Notes: generated by a model not told the origin, from the sequence alone. A DNA stretch of 9,448 nucleotides from Oxalobacteraceae bacterium (GCA_947487325.1 CANKWG010000079.1:1-9448); one strand, 5' to 3'. Counted from the stretch's first letter, positions 1 through 7,200 are shown. Translations and numbers: made by a program.

Positions 1-228
1 GCAGCTTAGGGAATATTGTCGGCATCGGGACGTTTGTTTGCAAATAATTCAGAGATCCGCAGAAATAACACGTCAAATTGGGTGCGCTGAATAAATAAGT
101 ACTCTACGGCGAGTCGGCGGGCTTATTTAATTGCGCAGTGATGAAAATCAAGAAACTGATGCCAGTTTTACAGCGATGAAATTTTACGGTTTTATTTGCG
201 CAGTTTTTTCTGAGCGTTTATTGAAGAT
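1..228. other. AT-rich stretch downstream of dprA, no supported gene
   Basis: This flank is about 41% G+C by hand count, clearly lower than the coding DNA beside it, and every frame is broken by stops. Small imperfect direct repeats are visible: TTGCGCAGT at 131-139 and 196-204, and CAGTGATGAAA at 136-146 against CAGCGATGAAA at 171-181. In betaproteobacteria dprA is often followed by smg (DUF494) and topA. One short minus-strand frame starting at position 77 reads FDVLFLRISELF, faintly like an Smg N-terminus, but it lacks a start codon and hits a stop at 6-8. I see no convincing intrinsic terminator for dprA; the CAG-TTTTTT-CTG motif at 202-212 has only a three-base-pair core. Confidence 0.5.
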
Positions 229-1347
229 TTAGCTAATACGCCGATATTGTCCGCCCGGCAGTAATTCCATTTTTCCATTTAGTTCCAGCGTCAGTAATCC
301 CGCTTGAACTTCTGCGACAGACAAATCAGAACGTTGCAAAAGTTGGTCAACGGACACTGGATCATAACCAGCGACCTCAAGTAAATAGTGTAATGAGGGA
401 TCGCTTTGCATGGTGTCACCGGGCGCTGGCTCCAATAAGTCGCCGGGGCTCCACCGCAGCTCTTCCATAATATCTTGTGCAGATTCCACTAGCTTTGCAC
501 CTTGTCGTATTAGTACATGGCAACCCTTCGACAAGGGCGAATGAATCGAACCGGGAATTGCAAACACCTCCCGGCCTTGTTCCAATGCGCTGCGAGCCGT
601 GATCAGAGAGCCGGATTGCGCGGCGGCTTCAACCACCAGAACACCCATCGCCAAACCACTGATGATGCGATTGCGCCGCGGGAAGTTCGACGCTATCGCT
701 GGTGTACCCAATGGGTACTCGCTGAGTAGACATCCTGCTTCGGCGATTTGGTGGGCTAGTTCTCGGTTGCGTGCCGGATAGACTAAATCCAGACCGGTGC
801 CTGTCACTGCCACAGTGGATCCGCCAACACGGCCAGATCGTGTGTGGAGTAACGCACCTTGATGTGCGGCGGCATCAATCCCCAGGGCCAGGCCTGAGAT
901 AACGGTCAGTCCTGCAGCACTTAATACGTGAGCGAATCTTTCCGCATTTTGCATGCCTTGTTTCGTCGCATTGCGGCTCCCCACAATGGCAATCGAAGGG
1001 CAAGTCAGAAGAGCGATATCACCTTTGGCATAAAGCACGGGCGGTGGATCGGTAATGTTGAGCAGTGATTTGGGGTAGTGGTGGTCGGCAAGTGTCAGCA
1101 CATGATTGTCTGGATGCTCCGCCCATGCCACGGTGCGGTCTATTTTGGTTTGCAAGGCTTCGGAAACGGGAGCGCAGAGCGCATAGGCAATTTTTTCCGG
1201 AACGCATTTTTGTAAGGCGGAAAACCCTGCATTGAAAATGTCTGAAGGCAATCCAAAACGCGTCAGTAGTTCGCGTGCAGTTTGCGGACCGACACCTTCG
1301 GTGTCCATCAACCTGATCCACGATGCCAGTTCCTCAGCGCTTGTCAT
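229..1347 (-). CDS. dprA: DNA-processing protein DprA (Smf), natural transformation
   Basis: DprA binds incoming single-stranded DNA in the cytoplasm and loads RecA on it during natural transformation. The 372-residue protein has the full family layout: an N-terminal helix-hairpin-helix-like segment (EGVGPQTARELL, about 17-28), the linker motif YPKSLLNITDPPPVLYAKG (91-109), then the extended Rossmann fold. In that fold are AIVGSRNAT (120-128), SGLALGIDAAAHQGAL (151-166), GTGLDLVYP (183-191), NFPRRNRIISGL (221-232) and GSLITARSALEQGREVFAIPGS (246-267), with SKGCHVLIRQGAKLV (273-287) at its end. The tail from about 315 fits the small winged-helix (DML1-like) domain found in many DprA proteins. 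Between GAL and TVAV there are 11 residues where I would expect about five. The ATG overlaps the stop of the upstream LysM gene (ATGA), and AGGGA lies about 7 nt before it, so the two genes are probably co-transcribed and coupled. Confidence 0.97.
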   Translation of the reverse strand: MTSAEELASWIRLMDTEGVGPQTARELLTRFGLPSDIFNAGFSALQKCVPEKIAYALCAPVSEALQTKIDRTVAWAEHPDNHVLTLADHHYPKSLLNITDPPPVLYAKGDIALLTCPSIAIVGSRNATKQGMQNAERFAHVLSAAGLTVISGLALGIDAAAHQGALLHTRSGRVGGSTVAVTGTGLDLVYPARNRELAHQIAEAGCLLSEYPLGTPAIASNFPRRNRIISGLAMGVLVVEAAAQSGSLITARSALEQGREVFAIPGSIHSPLSKGCHVLIRQGAKLVESAQDIMEELRWSPGDLLEPAPGDTMQSDPSLHYLLEVAGYDPVSVDQLLQRSDLSVAEVQAGLLTLELNGKMELLPGGQYRRIS

Positions 1348-2384
1348 CGCACATCCCTGTCGACTGACTCAACTGTATCTCCGAGCGTGAAGGTATCTTT
1401 GGCACGCATGACCACCGCGAGCGCAGCCTCATCGGAAACATCAAAGACTAACAGGGTGGCAATTTCGTCTGGCATGGATGCATTTGGCTCAGGCTGGTTA
1501 GCTTGGCCGTAAATTTTATCGTGTCGTACCACGGCGACGACGCTGCCAGTGTCCAGACCTTGGCGCAGGCCCCGATTGATGGCCACAATGTCGTTCACGC
1601 TGGCCCACGTCGCACCCTTCAGCACGGAGGCCACACGTCCCCATACAGCCGGCGTCGGATGAGGTAACCATCGTTGCTGTTCGAGGTTTACCAATGGTAC
1701 AAGCCGATCGCCCACCAGAATTTCGGCATCGGATGAGGTCACCTTGAATTGGTGCATCGCATCGCTTCCCGCTCTCAGCAGTTGAGCCGTGCCCACGCGC
1801 AGACTGGTCACTGCCAGCGGTTTTCCTGTGTCGGGATCGACGATCGTTTGCAGCGGGCGGATCACCTGGAACCGTGTGTGCTCATTCACCGTGCCGGACA
1901 CAAAGATCGCATCACCCATCGAAGCCATTCGCCGCCCACCTGCCAAGCCGACGACCTTAGGCGCCAGCGCTAGCCCATCGGCGGGCACCAAGGTTGTTTT
2001 GCTCAGCCTTTTTTCGAGCTCGGGTGCGATCACAGGCAAGGGCGCGGCGCGCAAGCTCTCTGGACGGACCGTGGGTGAGCGGCGGACTACGGAGACGGCA
2101 TCGCTCTGCCGCAAACCCAGTTGCTGCCGTTCGCGATCAAAGTAGATGGTCTGACCCGGATAAATCCAGTGCGGATCGCGAATCTGTTCACGATTGCGTT
2201 CCCAGACGGCGCTCCAGCACCACGGATTCTCCAGAAAGGTGGCGGCGATTTGCCACAAGGTATCCCCCTCTTTCACCCGGTGCGTATCGGGTGCGTTCAT
2301 TAAAAACTCGCAACGGGCCTTGGCTACTGCCTGCGGTAGCAGGAAGAACAGAAGCAACAAGGCGGCTGTGCTAAACTTTTTCAT
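1344..2384 (-). CDS. Secreted LysM-domain protein encoded upstream of dprA
   Basis: This 346-residue protein starts with a classical signal peptide: KK at 2-3, a hydrophobic run of about 14 residues, and a probable signal peptidase I site after AVA (19-21). No lipobox is present, although a Cys lies at 25. A LysM domain follows at about 34-82 (HRVKEGDTLWQIAATF ... IYPGQTIYF); LysM domains usually bind peptidoglycan, so a periplasmic or wall-associated place is likely. A linker rich in Pro and Arg (about 95-130) leads to a C-terminal region of about 200 residues that I recognise only as the conserved partner of betaproteobacterial LysM proteins next to dprA. The mature protein has just two Cys, 25 and 56, which could form a disulfide. 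The start is firm: ATGAAAAAG with AAGAG about 9 nt upstream. It heads a transcription unit with dprA. Its exact role is unknown. Confidence 0.87.
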   Translation of the reverse strand: MKKFSTAALLLLFFLLPQAVAKARCEFLMNAPDTHRVKEGDTLWQIAATFLENPWCWSAVWERNREQIRDPHWIYPGQTIYFDRERQQLGLRQSDAVSVVRRSPTVRPESLRAAPLPVIAPELEKRLSKTTLVPADGLALAPKVVGLAGGRRMASMGDAIFVSGTVNEHTRFQVIRPLQTIVDPDTGKPLAVTSLRVGTAQLLRAGSDAMHQFKVTSSDAEILVGDRLVPLVNLEQQRWLPHPTPAVWGRVASVLKGATWASVNDIVAINRGLRQGLDTGSVVAVVRHDKIYGQANQPEPNASMPDEIATLLVFDVSDEAALAVVMRAKDTFTLGDTVESVDRDVR

Positions 2385-2516
2385 CAGATTTCACTCTTGT
2401 TTGTGACTATCGAAACAAATTTGGCCATCACAAAATGCGTTGTGGATTTTGCACGAACATGAATGGCTGCTGTTTTGTAATCACTGAATTTTTTGTCTTT
2501 GTTGCGCAAAAGCTGT
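2385..2516. promoter_or_regulatory. Divergent intergenic region between LysM gene and def
   Basis: These 132 nt must hold the promoters for both divergent units. The DNA is AT-rich. Two inverted repeats are visible: TTGTTT (2398-2403) with AAACAA (2413-2418), spacer 10 nt, and CACAA (2429-2433) with TTGTG (2440-2444), spacer 6 nt. For def, TGTAAT near 2475-2480 could be a -10 box, but no -35 box lies at a good distance (TTGCAC at 2449-2454 would leave about 20 nt). I cannot identify a regulator from these repeats. Confidence 0.4.
2406..2433 (-). promoter_or_regulatory. Possible promoter for the LysM-dprA unit
   Basis: On the minus strand TTGTGA (2428-2433) and GATAGT (2406-2411) are separated by 16 nt, each matching four of six sigma70 consensus positions, about 20 nt upstream of the LysM gene start. 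The match is only moderate. The TTGTGA box overlaps an inverted repeat (CACAA 2429-2433, TTGTG 2440-2444). Confidence 0.3.
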
Positions 2517-3050
2517 ATGCCTCTACGAACAATCCTCCGTTACCCAGATAGTCGCTTGCACAAGATCGCCAAACCGGTGACGGTATTTGATGATCGGCTC
2601 AAGCAATTGGTCGCCGACATGGCAGAAACCATGTACGAAGCGCCAGGTATTGGCTTGGCCGCAACGCAAATTGATGTGCATGAGCAAGTTATCGTGCTCG
2701 ATGTTTCAGAAACGCGCGATCAATTGCAGGTGTTGATCAATCCCGAAATCGTCTGGGCTAGCGAAGAGCGACGGGTGTACGACGAAGGTTGCTTGTCTGT
2801 GCCCGGCATTTTTGATGGTGTCGAGCGCCCTTCCCAGATACGCGTGCGGGCGCTAAATGTCGATGGCGTCCCCAGCGAATTCGAAGCCGATGGTTTGCTC
2901 GCAGTCTGTGTTCAGCATGAAATGGATCACTTGCTTGGCAAGGTCTTTGTGGAATACCTATCGCCGCTCAAGCGCAATCGCATCAAGAGCAAACTGCAAA
3001 AAGAAGAGCGCGAGCTCAAAAAAGAACGTCAGCCCGACACGGTGCGTTAA
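2517..3050 (+). CDS. def: Peptide deformylase
   Basis: Def removes the formyl group from the N-terminal formyl-methionine of new proteins, acting at the ribosome exit with a metal ion, usually Fe2+. From the ATG at 2517 the protein has 177 residues. All three catalytic motifs are intact: GIGLAATQ (44-51), EGCLS (90-94, metal ligand Cys92) and QHEMDH (133-138, metal ligands His134 and His138 with catalytic Glu135). The C-terminus is a charged helix rich in Lys, Arg and Glu (about 152-172), typical of the type I proteobacterial form. I chose this start because family members begin almost exactly with an ILRYPD..LHKIAKPV sequence; a TTG at 2493 would add eight unlikely residues. No good Shine-Dalgarno sequence precedes either start. 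fmt begins 3 nt after the stop, giving the classic def-fmt operon. Confidence 0.98.
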   Translation: MPLRTILRYPDSRLHKIAKPVTVFDDRLKQLVADMAETMYEAPGIGLAATQIDVHEQVIVLDVSETRDQLQVLINPEIVWASEERRVYDEGCLSVPGIFDGVERPSQIRVRALNVDGVPSEFEADGLLAVCVQHEMDHLLGKVFVEYLSPLKRNRIKSKLQKEERELKKERQPDTVR

Positions 3051-3053
3051 TCA

Positions 3054-4013
3054 ATGAAAGTCATTTTCGCCGGCACGCCTGAATTTGCTGCCGTCGCTCT
3101 CGCTGCTTTGCATGAGGCGGGTTTCGATCTGCCGCTGGTGCTTACCCAGCCCGATCGCCCTGCCGGGCGCGGCATGCAGTTGCAACCCTCGCCTGTCAAG
3201 CAACTCGCGCAGCAATACGGCATTCCGGTGGCGCAGCCGGTCTCGCTGAAAACCGATGGCAAATACCCCGAAATTGCGGCGCAAGCACAGGCCTTGCTGC
3301 GCGATACGCCGCATGACGTGATGGTCGTGGCCGCGTATGGACTTATTTTGCCCGCATCGGTGTTACAGATACCGCGGCTGGGCTGCATTAACATCCATGC
3401 CTCGCTGCTGCCGCGCTGGCGCGGCGCAGCGCCGATTCACCGCGCGATCGAGGCTGGTGATACCCAAACTGGCATCACCTTGATGCAAATGGATGAAGGT
3501 CTGGATACCGGCGCCATGATCGCCATGGCATCTGAAGCGATTATTCCGGATGACACGACCGCAAGCCTACACGATCGGCTGGCCGCCTTGGGCGGGCGCA
3601 TGATGGTGGATGCGCTGACCCGACTGGCGCAAGGCGCTGACCTCAGTCTGACGCCACAACCCTCCGAAGGTGTCAGCTATGCCGCCAAAATATCGAAACA
3701 GGAAGCTGTACTCGATTTCCGACAGCCTGCCGTGGTACTTGAGCGGCGCATCCGCGCGTTTCATCCTTTTCCCGGTGCCGTCGCGCACATTGGCGATGTG
3801 GCGCTCAAAGTGAGCGCTGCTCGTCTGTCGACGGCGCGCGGCGAGGCGGGTGAAGTGCTCGCCGCCGATGCGTCGGGCGTGACGGTTGCTTGTGGTGAGG
3901 GAGCGCTGACATTCACCGAAATGCAAAAACCGGGTGGCAAGCGACTTGCTGCCGCGCCCTTCCTGCAAGGATTTGCTATCGCCGTAGGGCAGCGCTTTCA
4001 AATCATTGCTTGA
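3054..4013 (+). CDS. fmt: Methionyl-tRNA formyltransferase
   Basis: Fmt transfers a formyl group from 10-formyltetrahydrofolate to methionyl-initiator tRNA, preparing it for bacterial initiation. The 319-residue protein is full length. Its N-terminal Rossmann-like catalytic domain shows FAGTPEFA (5-12), the TQPDRPAGRG loop (31-40), and the folate-enzyme signature around CINIHASLLPRWRGAAPI (111-128). The catalytic triad appears as Asn113, His115 and Asp151, seven positions later than the E. coli numbering. The C-terminal OB-like domain, which contacts the tRNA acceptor stem, begins near AAKISKQEA (210-218) and includes RAFHPFPGA (234-242). The start is 3 nt after the def stop with no clear ribosome-binding site, so translation is probably coupled to def. 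The -10 box of the metH leader lies 8 nt after its stop codon. Confidence 0.98.
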   Translation: MKVIFAGTPEFAAVALAALHEAGFDLPLVLTQPDRPAGRGMQLQPSPVKQLAQQYGIPVAQPVSLKTDGKYPEIAAQAQALLRDTPHDVMVVAAYGLILPASVLQIPRLGCINIHASLLPRWRGAAPIHRAIEAGDTQTGITLMQMDEGLDTGAMIAMASEAIIPDDTTASLHDRLAALGGRMMVDALTRLAQGADLSLTPQPSEGVSYAAKISKQEAVLDFRQPAVVLERRIRAFHPFPGAVAHIGDVALKVSAARLSTARGEAGEVLAADASGVTVACGEGALTFTEMQKPGGKRLAAAPFLQGFAIAVGQRFQIIA

Positions 4014-4021
4014 ATTACCGC

Positions 4022-4027
4022 TATAAT
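4022..4027 (+). promoter_or_regulatory. Putative -10 box of the metH promoter
   Basis: TATAAT is a perfect sigma70 -10 hexamer, placed just after the fmt stop. Transcription starting about 7 nt further on, near 4033-4035, would begin at the first paired base of the SAM-II-like element. That fits a promoter dedicated to the riboswitch. The -35 region, inside the end of fmt, is weak: the best candidate TTCAAA (3997-4002) leaves 19 nt, longer than ideal. Confidence 0.55.
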
Positions 4028-4032
4028 TCGGT

Positions 4033-4113
4033 GGCGCCGATTTGATGAAACAAGTCAAAACCAGCTTGCGGGCGCCGGGGAGAAAGTCCCAGCACAAATA
4101 CTGCTAAAGCGGA
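4033..4113 (+). promoter_or_regulatory. SAM-II-like riboswitch aptamer in the metH leader
   Basis: The segment shows the conserved blocks of the SAM-II (SAM-alpha) riboswitch in order. The 5' strand of stem P1 is GGCGCC (4033-4038), directly followed by GATTTG (4039-4044). GCTTGC lies at 4064-4069, the P1 3' strand GGCGCC at 4071-4076, and the A-rich GCTAAAG at 4103-4109. SAM-II RNAs are compact H-type pseudoknots that bind S-adenosylmethionine upstream of methionine genes, which fits metH downstream. Two segments are longer than in the minimal form. Loop 1 can form a TTTGA/TCAAA hairpin (4041-4045 with 4055-4059), and a GGGG/TCCC hairpin (4077-4080 with 4087-4090) lies between P1 and GCTAAAG. 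I can pair only short pieces of the pseudoknot stem by eye (for example TTG 4066-4068 with CAA 4095-4097), so the class call rests on motif order and context. Confidence 0.75.
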
Positions 4114-4119
4114 ACGCGC

Positions 4120-4151
4120 ACCCGGCTTCGCTTTGCAGGCCGGGTTTTTTT
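4120..4151 (+). terminator. Intrinsic terminator in the metH leader (attenuator)
   Basis: A perfect 7-bp stem, ACCCGGC (4120-4126) with GCCGGGT (4139-4145), is followed by seven T residues (4145-4151; the first is shared with the stem). This is a strong Rho-independent terminator. It lies seven nt after the SAM-II-like element and 80 nt before metH, so it would stop metH transcription unless disrupted, and would also stop read-through from def-fmt. The aptamer offers two competing pairings. GCCGGG at 4074-4079 is identical to the terminator 3' arm, and AAAGCGGA (4106-4113) is complementary to the loop segment TTCGCTTT (4127-4134) with one G-U pair. An OFF switch by SAM is the simplest reading. 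Confidence 0.85.
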
Positions 4152-4235
4152 ATGTGCGCATCAAGAATCTGTGTCGTTAGTGTTAACGAGACAGGGTCTA
4201 AAAACATACCGTATTTACAAAACTGTACTCGATGA
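4152..4235 (+). CDS. Possible 27-residue leader peptide overlapping the metH start
   Basis: An ATG directly after the terminator T-run opens a frame of 27 codons (begins MCASRICVV, ends QNCTR). It stops at TGA 4233-4235, giving an ATGA overlap with the metH ATG at 4232. metH has no Shine-Dalgarno sequence of its own, so translation of this frame could deliver ribosomes by coupling. A weak ribosome-binding site, GGG at 4142-4144, sits 7 nt before the ATG, inside the terminator 3' arm. The peptide has three Cys, no Met after the first, and no recognisable domain. A run this long without stops can arise by chance, so only the start position and the overlap make it notable. Confidence 0.25.
   Translation: MCASRICVVSVNETGSKNIPYLQNCTR
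4168..4195 (+). other. Hairpin in the metH leader between terminator and start codon
   Basis: CTGT (4169-4172) pairs with ACAG (4191-4194), and TCGTTA (4174-4179) with TAACGA (4184-4189), leaving one G-G mismatch (4173/4190) and a GTGT loop (4180-4183); T4168-G4195 can add a wobble pair. No T-run follows, so it is not a terminator. As DNA it is an almost perfect inverted repeat and could be an operator; as RNA it lies 36 nt before the metH start and inside the possible leader frame. Confidence 0.5.
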
Positions 4236-7200
4236 AACGCGACGCCATTTCCTCTACCGAAGCTCAGCTGCGCTCACTGCTGGCACAGCGGATTCTGATC
4301 CTCGACGGTGCAATGGGCACCATGATTCAGCGCTACAGGCTGAGTGAGGAAGATTATCGCGGCACGCGATTTGCCGATTTCTCTGTGCCGGGTAAAGAAG
4401 TTTTTGTTAAAGGCAATAATGAATTGCTGACGCTGACTCAGCCGCACATTATTCAGGAAATTCACGAGCAATATTTGGCCGCTGGCGCCGATCTGATCGA
4501 GACCAACACCTTTGGTTCGACCAGCATCGCCCAGGATGATTACCATATGGCGCATCTCGTCTATGAGATGAATGTGCAGGCGGCGCGAATCGCGCGCGCG
4601 GCTTGCGACAAATACGCCACACCCGACAAGCCGCGTTTCGTCGCTGGCGCATTGGGACCCACGCCGAAAACAGCATCCATCTCGCCGGACGTTAATGATC
4701 CCGGTGCGCGCAATGTGAATTTCGATCAGCTCGTTGCCGCGTATCTCGAGCAGACCCGGGCGTTGGTGGAAGGCGGCGCTGACGTGCTGCTGGTCGAAAC
4801 TGTATTTGACACGCTCAACTGCAAGGCAGCCTTATTTGCTATTGATCAGTTCTTTGAAGAGAGCAGTCAGCGTTTGCCCATCATGATTTCAGGGACCGTG
4901 ACCGATGCATCGGGCCGCGTGTTGTCCGGGCAAACCGTCAGCGCATTCTGGAATTCGGTTCGACACGCCAAGCCACTTACTATTGGATTGAATTGCGCGC
5001 TCGGTGCGGCGCTCATGCGTCCGTATGCAGAAGAGCTGTCAAAAATCGCCGAAACTTTCGTTTGCATTTATCCCAACGCTGGTCTGCCCAACCCCATGTC
5101 GGATACCGGGTTTGATGAGACGCCGGATGTCACTTCGTCGCTACTAAAAGATTTTGCTGATAGTGGTTTTGTAAATATCGCCGGTGGCTGCTGCGGTACA
5201 ACGCCCGAGCATATTCAGGCAATTGCCGAGACGGTAAAAACGATCGCGCCGCGTAAGATCCCCACGCACCTGCATCAGATGCGACTCTCGGGTCTTGAGC
5301 CCTATGTGATCGACGAGGACTCGCTCTTCGTCAACGTCGGTGAGCGTACCAATGTCACCGGCTCGAAAGCGTTCGCGCGCATGATCCTCAATGAACAATA
5401 CGAGGAGGCGCTTGCCGTTGCACGTCAGCAGGTGGAGAACGGTGCGCAAATTATTGATGTGAACATGGATGAGGCGATGCTCGATTCGGTCGCCGCCATG
5501 TCGCGCTTTCTGAATCTGATCGCAGGCGAGCCCGATATTGCGCGCGTGCCCATCATGATCGATTCATCAAAATGGTCCGTGATCGAGGCCGGCCTGAAGT
5601 GCGTTCAGGGCAAGGCTGTCGTGAACTCCATCTCGATGAAAGAAGGCGAAGAGGAATTCCTGCGTCAAGCCACACTCTGCCGCCGCTATGGTGCTGCCGT
5701 GATCGTGATGGCCTTTGACGAGCAGGGTCAAGCGGATACGTTTGCACGCAAGAGGGAAATCTGCGAACGCGCCTATCGACTGCTGGTCGACAAGATTGAT
5801 TTCCCGCCTGAGGACATCATCTTTGATCCGAACATCTTCGCTATTGCTACTGGCATCGAAGAGCATAACAATTATGCGGTTGATTTTATCGAGGCCACGC
5901 GCTGGATACGCGAGAACCTGCCGCATGCCAAAGTCAGCGGTGGCGTCTCAAATGTAAGTTTCTCTTTCCGCGGCAATGACCCTGCGCGTGAAGCCATTCA
6001 TACCGTCTTTTTGTATCACGCGATTCGTGCCGGCATGACCATGGGTATCGTCAACGCCGGCATGATTGGTGTGTACGATGATCTGGCACCCGAGTTGCGC
6101 GAGTGTGCCGAAGACGTGGTGCTCAATCGCCGTCCGGATGCCACTGAGCGCATGATCGAGTTAGCTGCGACGCTGAAGTCGGATGGCAAGAAAGAAGAAC
6201 AGAATCTTGTCTGGCGTGATGCGCCTGTCGCAAAGCGGCTTTCTCACGCGCTCATTCATGGCATTACACAATGGATTGTTGAAGACACCGAAGAAGCGCG
6301 TGCGCAAGTCGCCAGCAGCGGCGGTCGTCCGATTCACGTGATCGAAGGCCCGCTGATGGATGGCATGAACATCGTGGGCGACCTTTTCGGACAAGGCAAA
6401 ATGTTTTTGCCTCAGGTCGTCAAATCCGCCCGCGTAATGAAGCAGGCGGTCGCGCATCTGATACCGTTTATTGAAGAAGAAAAGCTTGCAGAAGAACAGC
6501 GCACCGGCGTAGCCGCCAAGCCCAAAGGCAAGATCGTTATTGCGACCGTGAAGGGTGATGTGCATGATATCGGCAAGAACATCGTTTCTGTTGTCCTGCA
6601 ATGCAATAACTTCGAAGTCGTGAACATGGGTGTGATGGTGCCTTGCTCGGAGATTCTGGCCAAAGCTAAGGCAGAGAATGCCGACATCATCGGCCTGTCT
6701 GGATTGATTACGCCCTCGCTGGAAGAAATGGCGCACGTGGCGAAAGAGATGCAACGCGATCCGCATTTCCGCATGCTGAAGATTCCGCTGCTGATCGGCG
6801 GCGCCACCACCAGCCGTGCACACACGGCGGTCAAGATTGCGCCGAACTACGAAGGCCCGGTCGTTTATGTGCCGGATGCGTCTCGATCAGTGTCTGTGGC
6901 GCAGTCCCTGCTGACGCCCGAGTCGCGTGACAAATATGTGGATGAGCTGGCGACTGACTACGAACGTATTCGCGTTCAGCACGCGGGCAAAAAAGCCTTG
7001 CCCATGCTCACACTCGAAGCGGCGCGTAAAAACAAGATGTCATTGTCCTTTGATGGCAATCATGCGCCACGCAAGCCGCGCTTTGTAGGCAGACGTCATT
7101 TCCGCAATGTCGATTTGGCGACGCTGGCCAATTACATTGATTGGGGTCCGTTTTTCCAGACCTGGGATTTGGCCGGTCCCTTCCCGGCGATCCTGACTGA

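Noticed and set aside
2493..2516. Upstream TTG start for def adding eight residues
   Set aside because: The family begins at the ATG position, and no ribosome-binding site supports the TTG.
3567..4097. A 176-codon minus-strand frame covering the end of fmt and the metH leader
   Set aside because: It is antisense to conserved fmt codons and crosses the promoter and riboswitch; no protein-family features are visible.
4014..4231. SAH, SAM-I or cobalamin riboswitch before metH
   Set aside because: These are the usual alternatives for metH, but I find none of their conserved blocks (no cobalamin B12-box, no SAM-I kink-turn core, no SAH-type core); only the SAM-II block order fits.
6161..6823. 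A 220-codon open frame antisense to metH
   Set aside because: It lies wholly inside the strongly conserved cobalamin region of metH, its translation is rich in His, Arg and Gln with no recognisable domain, and high G+C coding DNA often gives such long shadow frames.
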